64,000 bases of DNA from Ruminococcus bicirculans (ex Wegman et al. 2014) (GTDB lineage Bacteria > Bacillota > Clostridia > Oscillospirales > Ruminococcaceae): positions 1,550,001 through 1,614,000 of the forward strand of contig NZ_HF545616.1 in NCBI RefSeq assembly GCF_000723465.1. Direction: 5' to 3'. Positions 1 to 7,081 of the stretch are shown piece after piece (position 1 is the stretch's first letter; every line of letters starts with the position of its first letter). The notes beneath the pieces are model-generated. The model searched no databases. It was not told the DNA's origin and worked only from the letters and a program-made list of their open reading frames with translations. The position numbers and the translations under genes are program-made.

Positions 1-728
1 TTCAGCTTGCTGAGATACCATTTGTAGGCTGTGACTGCATATCCTCTGCAAACTGCATGGATAAGGGACTTACACACACTGTTCTTGACGCAAACGGCAT
101 AAAGACAGCAAAGTGGGTAGGCATTATAACCTCAGAGCTTTCACATCTTGACAAAAAGTGCGACGAAATGGAAAGCAAGCTTGGCTATCCTATGTTCGTC
201 AAGCCTGCAAACTGTGGTTCTTCGGTGGGCGTTTCAAAAGCTAAAAACAGAGACGAGCTTAAATCTGCTATCAAGCTTGCATTTGCTCATGACAGCAAGG
301 TCATTGTAGAAGAAACTATAGTAGGCATGGAGTGCGAGTGTGCGGTAATGGGCAATGACGAGCCTTTTGCTTCAACTGTCGGTGAAGTATGCTCCGCAAA
401 TGACGAGTTTTACGATTTTGACGCAAAATATAATGACGCCGCTTCCAAAACGCTTATCCCTGCAAGAATGAGCGAGGAAAGCATTGAAGAAATAAGAAAG
501 ACGGCTGTCAAGGCATACAGAGCAATGGGCTGCAGCGGACTTTCAAGAGTAGACTTCTTCCTTATGAAAGACGGCACTGTTATTCTTAACGAGATAAATA
601 CTCTCCCAGGTCACACGCCTATAAGTATGTATCCACAGCTTATGCAGTACGAGGGAATGACCCCTGCACAGCAGGAAGATAAGCTTATCAAGCTGGCACT
701 TGATAAGGCGGAGGTTGATTATGAATAA
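1..728 (+). CDS. ddl: D-alanine--D-alanine ligase, C-terminal part
   Basis: The frame is open from the left edge of the window, so the true start lies outside. The visible part matches the ATP-grasp ligase that joins two D-alanines for peptidoglycan precursors: IPFVGCD at the front, the ATP-binding stretch YPMFVKPANCGSSVGVSK, an acidic loop (VEETIVGMECE), SRVDFF, and the metal/substrate site NEINTLPGHT near the end. The last 8 bases overlap the start of murI, so the two are probably translationally coupled; both make D-amino acids for the cell wall. Family call is firm; VanG-type versus housekeeping Ddl cannot be settled without the N-terminus. Confidence 0.93.
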   Translation, partial: QLAEIPFVGCDCISSANCMDKGLTHTVLDANGIKTAKWVGIITSELSHLDKKCDEMESKLGYPMFVKPANCGSSVGVSKAKNRDELKSAIKLAFAHDSKVIVEETIVGMECECAVMGNDEPFASTVGEVCSANDEFYDFDAKYNDAASKTLIPARMSEESIEEIRKTAVKAYRAMGCSGLSRVDFFLMKDGTVILNEINTLPGHTPISMYPQLMQYEGMTPAQQEDKLIKLALDKAEVDYE

Positions 729-1530
729 CGCCGCCATTGGAGTTTTCGACTCAGGAGTTGGCGGGCTTACCTGTGTGAAAGAGCTTATAAAGCTTCTGCC
801 AAATGAAAATATCGTTTATCTTGGCGACACGGCAAGAGTGCCATACGGCTCAAAAAGCAGAGAGACTATAATGAGCTATGCCAGACAGGATATAGAGTTT
901 CTTAAACAGCATAACGTTAAAATGATACTCGTTGCTTGCGGTACAGTTTCTTCTGTATTGCCTGCAATGGATATAAAGTCAGATATCTCCATAAGCGGAG
1001 TTGTTGAGCCTGCTGTAAAGGCTGCCTGCTCTGCTACAAAGAATAACAGGATAGGCGTTATAGCCACAAGTGCGACCATAAAGAGCGGCATTTACGGCAA
1101 AGCTATAAGAAGCATTAACCCTAACATCAAGGTGGTCGGCAAGGCTTGTCCTATGTTCGTACCACTGGTAGAGAATGGCTATACTGCCCCTGATTGCGTG
1201 CCTGCAAGGTATATCGCACAGGAGTATCTTGAAATAATGAAAAAAGAAGACGTTGATACGCTTATTCTCGGCTGTACTCACTATCCACACCTCACTGAAC
1301 TAATTTCAGATATAATGGGCGAGGGTGTAACACTTGTTTCATCAGGTGCAGAGCTTGCGAAATATGCACTCAACTCCCTTTCATACAGCGATGATACGGC
1401 TGAAAGAGAAGAGCGTGAGAGCCTTGAGCTTTACTGTACCGACAGCGTTGAGCTGTTTTCTGAGAATGTTGAACGTTTTCTCGGAAACAATATCAATGCA
1501 CAAATATCAAAATGCAGCCTAAAGCTGTAA
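721..1530 (+). CDS. murI: Glutamate racemase
   Basis: Converts L-glutamate to D-glutamate for peptidoglycan. I place the start at the ATG at 721, because GGAGG sits at 710-714; an in-frame start at 700 would lie inside ddl without a ribosome site. Length is about 269 residues, normal for the family. Visible motifs are GVFDSGVGGLT at the N-terminus, DTARVPYG, the first catalytic cysteine in VACGTVSS, and the second in LGCTHYPH. The first cysteine motif reads CGT where most MurI proteins have CNT. It is directly coupled to ddl and followed by DUF1934 and argS in the same direction. Confidence 0.93.
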   Translation: MNNAAIGVFDSGVGGLTCVKELIKLLPNENIVYLGDTARVPYGSKSRETIMSYARQDIEFLKQHNVKMILVACGTVSSVLPAMDIKSDISISGVVEPAVKAACSATKNNRIGVIATSATIKSGIYGKAIRSINPNIKVVGKACPMFVPLVENGYTAPDCVPARYIAQEYLEIMKKEDVDTLILGCTHYPHLTELISDIMGEGVTLVSSGAELAKYALNSLSYSDDTAEREERESLELYCTDSVELFSENVERFLGNNINAQISKCSLKL

Positions 1531-1545
1531 ACTGGAGGATTTTAT

Positions 1546-1983
1546 TTGACCAGCAAGGAAGTATCAATAAAACTTGTTAGCCGTCAAAGCGACGGTAATA
1601 CAAAAGAAGAAACAGAGCTTATCTCAGCAGGACTTTATGAAGCAACCGAAAAAGGATATCGCATATCGTATGAGGAGTCTGAGGCAACAGGATTTGAAGG
1701 AAGCGTTACAACGCTAGAAACCGAAGGCTGCCGCAAGGTGACTATGAACAGAACCGGAACGGTTGAAGCGAATCTTGTTGTTGATATGGGCGAAAAGCAG
1801 CATTGCGTTTATGGCACTCCATACGGTGATTTTATGATAGGCATAACCGCTAAAACCATAAGATCAGATCTTGACGAAAACGGTGGAATGCTTTTCTTTC
1901 ACTATGTTTTAGATGTCAATTCAAGCTATATCGGTGATTTTGAGATAGCTATAGAAGTAAAAGCGGCAAATGTTGTCGCATAA
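1546..1983 (+). CDS. DUF1934 (YwiB-like) beta-barrel protein
   Basis: A 145-residue soluble protein starting with TTG at 1546 behind CTGGAGG. The pattern of alternating strands (VSIKLVSRQ, YRISYEESEATGFEG, TTLETEG, VTMNRTG, YGTPYGDFMIGI, LFFHYVLDV) fits the DUF1934/YwiB family, a small calycin-like barrel commonly found next to argS in Firmicutes. The biochemical role is not known. It lies 15 bases after murI and 27 before argS, which suggests cotranscription. Confidence 0.8.
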   Translation: MTSKEVSIKLVSRQSDGNTKEETELISAGLYEATEKGYRISYEESEATGFEGSVTTLETEGCRKVTMNRTGTVEANLVVDMGEKQHCVYGTPYGDFMIGITAKTIRSDLDENGGMLFFHYVLDVNSSYIGDFEIAIEVKAANVVA

Positions 1984-2010
1984 TTATATTTGGAAGGACG
2001 GAAAAATAAT

Positions 2011-3699
2011 ATGACTAATCTCATAAGCGACGCATTTATTCAGGCTAAGGAGCTTGTAATGAAGGCTATGGGCGAGCTTGTTGCAGACGGAACTTTTCCA
2101 GCAGAGCCTGTTCCTGCATTTAATACGGAGATACCTGCCGACTCAAAAAACGGTGACGTTTCCACTAATGCCGCAATGGTATGTGCAAGACCTTTCAGAA
2201 ACAATCCAAGAAAAATAGCAGAAGCTATCGTATCAAAGATAGACCTTAACGGCTCATACTTTGCAAGATGTGAAGTGGCAGGTCCTGGGTTCATCAACTT
2301 TTTCTATTCTACTGAATGGTATGCAACTGTAGTTGCCACTGTTTTGGAGCAGAAAGAGAAATACGGCGAAACTGACCTTGGCGCAGGGAAGAGCGTTCTT
2401 GTGGAATTTGTTTCTGCAAATCCAACAGGTCCTATGCACATAGGCAATGCAAGAGGCGGAGCTATAGGCGATTGTCTTGCGTCTGTTCTTGAAAAGGCAG
2501 GCTATGAGGTAGCAAGAGAGTTCTATATCAATGACGCAGGCAATCAGATAGAGAAGTTCAAGACTTCACTCGAAGTTAGATATCTTCAGATATACAAGCC
2601 TGAAACTGAGCTTCCGGAGGATGCTTATCAGGGTCAGGACATAATCGACCATGCAAACGCATTCAATGAGATATACGGCGACAAGTATGTGAACGCTGAC
2701 AGCGAGGAACGCCGTCAGGCACTTTGCGATTTTGCTCTGCCAAAGAACATTCAGAAGCTTCACGACGACCTTGGCAAATACAGAATACAGTATGACAAGT
2801 GGTTCAACGAAAGCACACTTCATAAGGACGGCTCAGTTCAGAGAGTTATCGAACAGCTCAAAGCAAGCGGTCATACCTATGAAAAAGACGGTGCCCTTTG
2901 GTTTAAAACAACAGAGTTCGGTGACGAAAAGGATAGAGTTCTCGTTCGTGAAAACGGTGTGCCAACATATCTTGTGCCTGATATCGCATATCACTACAAC
3001 AAGCTTGCAGTAAGAAAATTCGATAAGGCTGTAGATATTTTCGGTGCGGACCACCACGGATATATAGCTCGTATTAAAGCTTCTATGACAGCACTTGGCG
3101 TTGACGCTGACAGACTTGACATTGTTATCATGCAAATGGTAAACCTTGTCCGTAACGGTGAAAAGTATAAGCTTTCCAAGCGTTCAGGCAAAGCTATCAC
3201 TCTGTCAACTCTTCTTGACGAAATACCGATAGACGCAGCAAGATTTTTCTTCAATCTCCGTGAGCCTAACTCTCACTTCGATTTTGACCTTGACCTTGCC
3301 GTATCTCAGACAAGCCAGAACCCTGTTTATTATGTACAGTATGCACACGCAAGAATTTGTTCTGTCCTTAAAAAGATGAACGAAGAGGGCATTGAAGTTA
3401 AGAGCCTCGACAAGGCGGCTCTCAGCGTCCTCACAGCCCCTGAGGAGCAGGAGATGATAAAACACCTTGCTACTCTGCCGAACGTTATAAACGAGGCTGC
3501 AAAGGCTTATGACCCAGCTAAGGTAACAAAGTATGTTATAGACCTTGCTACAATGTATCACAAATTCTATAACAACTGCCGTATCATGGGAGAAGACGAG
3601 AGCGTTATGCAGGCAAGACTTTCACTTTCACTTGCAGTTAAGCAGGTAATAAAGAATATTCTTGATATGCTCAAGATAACTTGCCCAGAGTCTATGTAA
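2011..3699 (+). CDS. argS: Arginyl-tRNA synthetase
   Basis: Class I synthetase that charges tRNA-Arg, 562 residues. I choose ATG 2011, preceded by GGAAGGACGG, over an in-frame TTG at 1990. Visible: N-terminal Arg-tRNA synthetase additional domain, the catalytic ANPTGPMHIGNARGGAIGD (HIGH equivalent is HIGN), the second signature as YKLSKRSGKAI (KMSKR equivalent), and a C-terminal DALR anticodon-binding region with the YVQYAHARICSV helix. It ends just before a strong terminator. Confidence 0.96.
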   Translation: MTNLISDAFIQAKELVMKAMGELVADGTFPAEPVPAFNTEIPADSKNGDVSTNAAMVCARPFRNNPRKIAEAIVSKIDLNGSYFARCEVAGPGFINFFYSTEWYATVVATVLEQKEKYGETDLGAGKSVLVEFVSANPTGPMHIGNARGGAIGDCLASVLEKAGYEVAREFYINDAGNQIEKFKTSLEVRYLQIYKPETELPEDAYQGQDIIDHANAFNEIYGDKYVNADSEERRQALCDFALPKNIQKLHDDLGKYRIQYDKWFNESTLHKDGSVQRVIEQLKASGHTYEKDGALWFKTTEFGDEKDRVLVRENGVPTYLVPDIAYHYNKLAVRKFDKAVDIFGADHHGYIARIKASMTALGVDADRLDIVIMQMVNLVRNGEKYKLSKRSGKAITLSTLLDEIPIDAARFFFNLREPNSHFDFDLDLAVSQTSQNPVYYVQYAHARICSVLKKMNEEGIEVKSLDKAALSVLTAPEEQEMIKHLATLPNVINEAAKAYDPAKVTKYVIDLATMYHKFYNNCRIMGEDESVMQARLSLSLAVKQVIKNILDMLKITCPESM

Positions 3700-3708
3700 T
3701 AAAATATC

Positions 3709-3746
3709 AGACCCGACCGTGGAAAACTCCACGATCGGGTCTTTTG
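3709..3746. terminator. Bidirectional rho-independent terminator
   Basis: A 15-bp stem with one mismatch (AGACCCGACCGTGGA, loop aaac, TCCACGATCGGGTCT) followed by TTTTGTT. It lies between the convergent argS and glycosylase genes and can serve both. Confidence 0.9.
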
Positions 3747-4550
3747 TTATTTCTGGGTATTTCTTATGTAGTGGAATAGATATTGCTGTGCAATGCCCTC
3801 AACACCCTTCACACAAGAGGGAAGTCCGTTCGGATACCACTGTGCAAGCACTCGCTTCACCCACACGTCTTTTGGGAAAGCGTCCGTTTTGTAAAAGCCG
3901 AAAAGCAGTGTACAATCAGCAACTTTCGGACCAACGCCCTTGATCTTCATAAGCTCGTTTCGTGCATCGTCAAGGGGCATTTCTTTTATCTTTTGGTAGT
4001 CTATCTCACCACTCAAAACCTTTTCAATGGCGTCAACAAGATATTTTGCTCTGAACCCTGAACGCAGATACGCAAGGCTGTCTATAGTTTCATCTGCCAT
4101 ATCTTCAGCAGAAGGGTAGCCGCTATAATGCTCACACAAACGTCCTATAATGCCCTTTATCCTTGGGATATTGTTATTCTGACTTATTATAAAGGAAGAT
4201 AACGCCTCCCAACTGTCCTGCCTGAGTATTCTTATGCCGCCTGCAAATGAGCAGGCTTTTGACAGAGTTTCGTTCTCAGAGAAGCGGCGTTTAAGCTCCC
4301 CGTAATCAGTATTCAGGTCAAAATAATCGATCCAAATGTTTTCAAAGTTCTGCACAGTAGTGTCATGAAGCCTAAACACGCCATTTTCGGGTTCCTCACT
4401 TATGGTAAGTTTGTTGTTAAGGAAAGCTCCGCTGTAAGTTTTTTTATCTATCTTCTCCCAGCGAAAAGCCTGTCCGCAATCAAGTGTATCATCTAGTCCA
4501 AAATCAGGCTGTTTCAGCAAAATGTCACTGCCGCTTTGTGTATAATCCAT
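3747..4550 (-). CDS. ogg: 8-oxoguanine DNA glycosylase/AP lyase (OGG1-type, HhH-GPD)
   Basis: Removes 8-oxoguanine from DNA and cuts the abasic site. 267 residues. The N-terminal OGG domain carries CGQAFRW; the HhH-GPD domain carries ISQNNNIPRIKGII, then the helix-hairpin-helix IKGVGPKVADCTLLFG with the catalytic lysine in GPKVADC, then the catalytic aspartate in FPKDVWVKRVL. ATG at 4550 is preceded by AGGAG. Single gene, convergent with argS. Confidence 0.88.
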   Translation of the reverse strand: MDYTQSGSDILLKQPDFGLDDTLDCGQAFRWEKIDKKTYSGAFLNNKLTISEEPENGVFRLHDTTVQNFENIWIDYFDLNTDYGELKRRFSENETLSKACSFAGGIRILRQDSWEALSSFIISQNNNIPRIKGIIGRLCEHYSGYPSAEDMADETIDSLAYLRSGFRAKYLVDAIEKVLSGEIDYQKIKEMPLDDARNELMKIKGVGPKVADCTLLFGFYKTDAFPKDVWVKRVLAQWYPNGLPSCVKGVEGIAQQYLFHYIRNTQK

Positions 4551-4590
4551 AAAATTCAGCTCCTATTTATCATAAAATCATCGAATCTAC

Positions 4591-4619
4591 TTGCAAAATT
4601 CTACAAAAAATATTATACT
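4591..4619 (+). promoter_or_regulatory. Sigma-A type promoter for the DUF6062 gene
   Basis: TTGCAA, 17-base spacer, TATACT; about 60 bases upstream of the ATG at 4679. Confidence 0.7.
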
Positions 4620-4678
4620 ATAAATATTAGTATTTTTCAAGCGGATAAAGTAAACATATCTAAGAAAGGATAGATCAT

Positions 4679-5362
4679 ATGAGAGAAAGCATTCTAACAA
4701 TACCTGTCACAGATATATTTAAGCCGAAATGCGGCTGTCCAATATGCCGCCTGCGTGATACGTTGGAGCAGAGAACTGTTGAGTACATAATGGGAGCGGC
4801 TATGATGGAGCCAGACGTGCGTATGGAGACCAATAAGCTCGGTTTCTGCAAAACACATTTTGAACAGATGAGAGCCTGCAAAAATAGACTGTCACTTGCG
4901 CTTATGCTTCAATCACATTTGCAGGATATGCAAAAGCATATTTTCACACGAAAGAAAATGTTCGAGGGCAAGACAGCAAAGCAAAAGAAAGTCAGCGCAG
5001 TAAATAACGAATGTTTTGTATGCAGCAAGGTGGATTGGGGAATGTCAAGGATACTCGTTACGCTGTTTGAGATGTATGTTCAACAGCGTGATTTCAGAGA
5101 TCTTTTTGCTCAGCAGGAAATGCTTTGTCTGCCGCACTATGACCTTTTAGTGTCTATGTGTACTGAAAATATGGATAAGAAATATCAGAAGCAGTTTATT
5201 GACGCTTGCGGCGAGCTGACAAGCAAATATCTTGACACTCTTGAAGCGGACGTATCACACTACTGTAAGATGTATGACTACCGTAACACAGGAGCAAATG
5301 CCGATTGGGGAAACTCAAAAGACTCCATAGAGCGTGCTATAAAATTTCTTACCACAAGATAA
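4679..5362 (+). CDS. DUF6062-like cysteine-rich protein
   Basis: 227-residue soluble protein of unknown function. It resembles the DUF6062 family of Clostridia. Four Cys/His clusters are visible: CGCPICRL near residue 16, LGFCKTHFEQM near 60, ECFVCSKVDWG near 118, and MLCLPHYDLL near 151. The spacing suggests two metal-binding knuckles of the form CxxC...CxxH. The middle is basic and may contact nucleic acid or protein. RBS AAGGA precedes the ATG. No neighbours in the same operon. Confidence 0.65.
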   Translation: MRESILTIPVTDIFKPKCGCPICRLRDTLEQRTVEYIMGAAMMEPDVRMETNKLGFCKTHFEQMRACKNRLSLALMLQSHLQDMQKHIFTRKKMFEGKTAKQKKVSAVNNECFVCSKVDWGMSRILVTLFEMYVQQRDFRDLFAQQEMLCLPHYDLLVSMCTENMDKKYQKQFIDACGELTSKYLDTLEADVSHYCKMYDYRNTGANADWGNSKDSIERAIKFLTTR

Positions 5363-5694
5363 GAAATTTTCGTTACTTTTCGTTACAATGGTTACAGCTT
5401 AGATTTTATGCAGAACATTGTAAAAGTACAATTATATGTACAGAAGATCAGCTTATATCATTTAATAGGTCATTGTTCTTTGATCGGGTCATTTTTTTGT
5501 ACTTTGGATCTAGCATTGTAAATTTATTCTCAAACAAATTCAAAAATTATGTAAAGTGCGGTCATTCCACTGCTAACAAATAACCTTCAACAGACAAGTT
5601 TGTATGTTAATATATTCGTAACATTCTCGTATGTATTTGTTCCCAAAAGTTAGCGTTTTTTCGCTTAAATGGTCGATTTTCGTTATAATATGAA
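5363..5694. other. AT-rich intergenic stretch
   Basis: No gene, terminator or tRNA is visible. The first bases repeat short TTCGTTAC words (around 5370-5390). A TATAAT-like sequence lies at 5684-5689 with no clear -35. Confidence 0.4.
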
Positions 5695-5827
5695 GTTTTC
5701 AACAGCCTGCAAATACCGATAAAACCATGAGTTTTCAACGTTTTCAACATGGTTTTCAACAGAAAATGCCCCTACGAATGTTGAAAACTTTTCATATTCA
5801 ACATTTTTGCGTTGAAATGTTGAATAT
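5695..5827. repeat. Cluster of GTTTTCAACA-type repeats
   Basis: Four direct copies of GTTTTCAACA or GTTTTCAACG occur at 5695, 5731, 5740 and 5752. One inverted copy (ATGTTGAAAAC) is at 5778-5788. A final pair, ATATTCAACAT at 5794-5804 and ATGTTGAATAT at 5817-5827, forms a perfect inverted repeat. This 133-base cluster lies directly upstream of the small membrane-protein gene at 5895. Confidence 0.8.
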
Positions 5828-5894
5828 TGCACTTTTTAAATGCCAACAATCAGTAATATAATCAAGTAATTGGTATTTAGAGGAGTTGACTTTA

Positions 5895-6155
5895 ATGCTT
5901 AAAGGAATTAATAAACAAATCATCGAAATAAAGTGTACAGAAAATGAATGTTTTGATAAGATTCTATTATTTGTAAACGCAAATAAAAATCATCTACACC
6001 CTGATATTTTAAGAAAAAATGCTGTTGATATCGCAAGTGCGATAACGGGGGACAAAATGTTTTCGACAAACAGAAAATTCAACTTTGCGGCTGTGATATC
6101 AACTATAATTGGTGTGGCAATGCTTGTTCTGCTGCTTATCGCATTGTGTATGTGA
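5895..6155 (+). CDS. Small tail-anchored-like membrane protein
   Basis: I choose ATG 5895, nine bases after AGGAG; a TTG at 5886 is less likely. 86 residues: a soluble N-terminal part of about 60 residues with MLKGINKQIIEIKCTENECF and a single hydrophobic C-terminal helix (FAAVISTIIGVAMLVLLLIA) ending the protein. I do not recognise a family. The repeat cluster immediately upstream suggests specific regulation. Confidence 0.7.
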   Translation: MLKGINKQIIEIKCTENECFDKILLFVNANKNHLHPDILRKNAVDIASAITGDKMFSTNRKFNFAAVISTIIGVAMLVLLLIALCM

Positions 6156-6223
6156 TAAGCATAAATATCATTGATAAAATTTGTGTAAATCGTCGAAAGT
6201 CTATATAAAAAGCCTGTTTACTA

Positions 6224-6252
6224 TTGGCATTATGTTTTTTTTGTGGTATAAT
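6224..6252 (+). promoter_or_regulatory. Promoter for rlmB
   Basis: TTGGCA, 17-base T-rich spacer, TATAAT; 35 bases before the ATG. Confidence 0.75.
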
Positions 6253-6287
6253 TACGAGTAGTATATTTTTTTGAAAAGGAAAATTCA

Positions 6288-7061
6288 ATGAGTAATTATC
6301 AAGATAAAAATAATAATTTAGACGAAGAAAATGAACTGCAGCTTATAATTGGCAGAAACCCTGTTATCGAGGCTTTAAAAGCAAATAAGCTGATCGACAC
6401 TATCTATATTAACCCTGAGGCTAAAGGCTCTATAACACTTATTTGTAGACTTGCAAAGGAAAAAGGCATAAATGTCAAGCGTGTTACCGAAACAAAACTC
6501 AACAATATGAGCAGGGGAGCTTCACATCAGGGTGTTATTGCTATGGGTGCGTGTGCGGAATATGTGTCTCCGGAGGATATTCTCAGCATCGCAAATGAAA
6601 AGGGAGAGGATCCTTTCATTATCATTTGCGATGAGATAGAAGATCCGCACAATCTTGGTGCAATAATCAGAACGGCTGAGGCGGCAGGTGCTCACGGCGT
6701 TATCATTCCAAAGAGAAGAAGTGCATCATTGAACGCAACTGTTTTCAAAACGTCCGCAGGTGCAGCAAGCTGGTTGCCTGTTGCAAGAGTTTCAAATCTT
6801 GCTGCAACTATTGATATGCTTAAAGAAAACGGTGTGTGGATATATGGAACTGACGGCGAGGGACAGAGCTATACTGAAGTTAAGCTAACTGGTCCTATAG
6901 GGCTGATAGTCGGCTCTGAGGGCTTTGGCATGGGACGTTTAATAAAAGATAAATGTGATTTTTTGCTTAGTTTGCCTATGGCAGGCAAAGTCAATTCTTT
7001 GAATGCTTCCGTTGCGGCGGGCATTTTTATGTATGAAGCCGTAAGACAGAGAAATCTATAA
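6288..7061 (+). CDS. rlmB: 23S rRNA 2'-O-ribose methyltransferase, RlmB/TrmH (SpoU) family
   Basis: Uses S-adenosylmethionine to methylate a ribose in 23S rRNA or tRNA. 257 residues. N-terminal substrate-binding domain begins IIGRNPVIEALKANK. The knotted SPOUT domain has the three motifs: DEIEDPHNLGAIIRTAEAAG (motif 1), IGLIVGSEGFGM (motif 2), and LPMAGKVNSLNASVAAGI (motif 3). It is followed 20 bases later by the pseudo-ATPase gene and probably cotranscribed with it. Confidence 0.92.
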   Translation: MSNYQDKNNNLDEENELQLIIGRNPVIEALKANKLIDTIYINPEAKGSITLICRLAKEKGINVKRVTETKLNNMSRGASHQGVIAMGACAEYVSPEDILSIANEKGEDPFIIICDEIEDPHNLGAIIRTAEAAGAHGVIIPKRRSASLNATVFKTSAGAASWLPVARVSNLAATIDMLKENGVWIYGTDGEGQSYTEVKLTGPIGLIVGSEGFGMGRLIKDKCDFLLSLPMAGKVNSLNASVAAGIFMYEAVRQRNL

Positions 7062-7081
7062 GGAACAGGGAGGTTAAAGCT

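Noticed and set aside
5695-5827. CRISPR array
   Set aside because: The repeats are only about 10 bp, unevenly spaced, partly inverted, and no cas gene is present. No other stretch of the window looks like an array.
5695-5827. Replication origin
   Set aside because: The motif differs from the DnaA box and neither dnaA, dnaN nor other origin genes are nearby.
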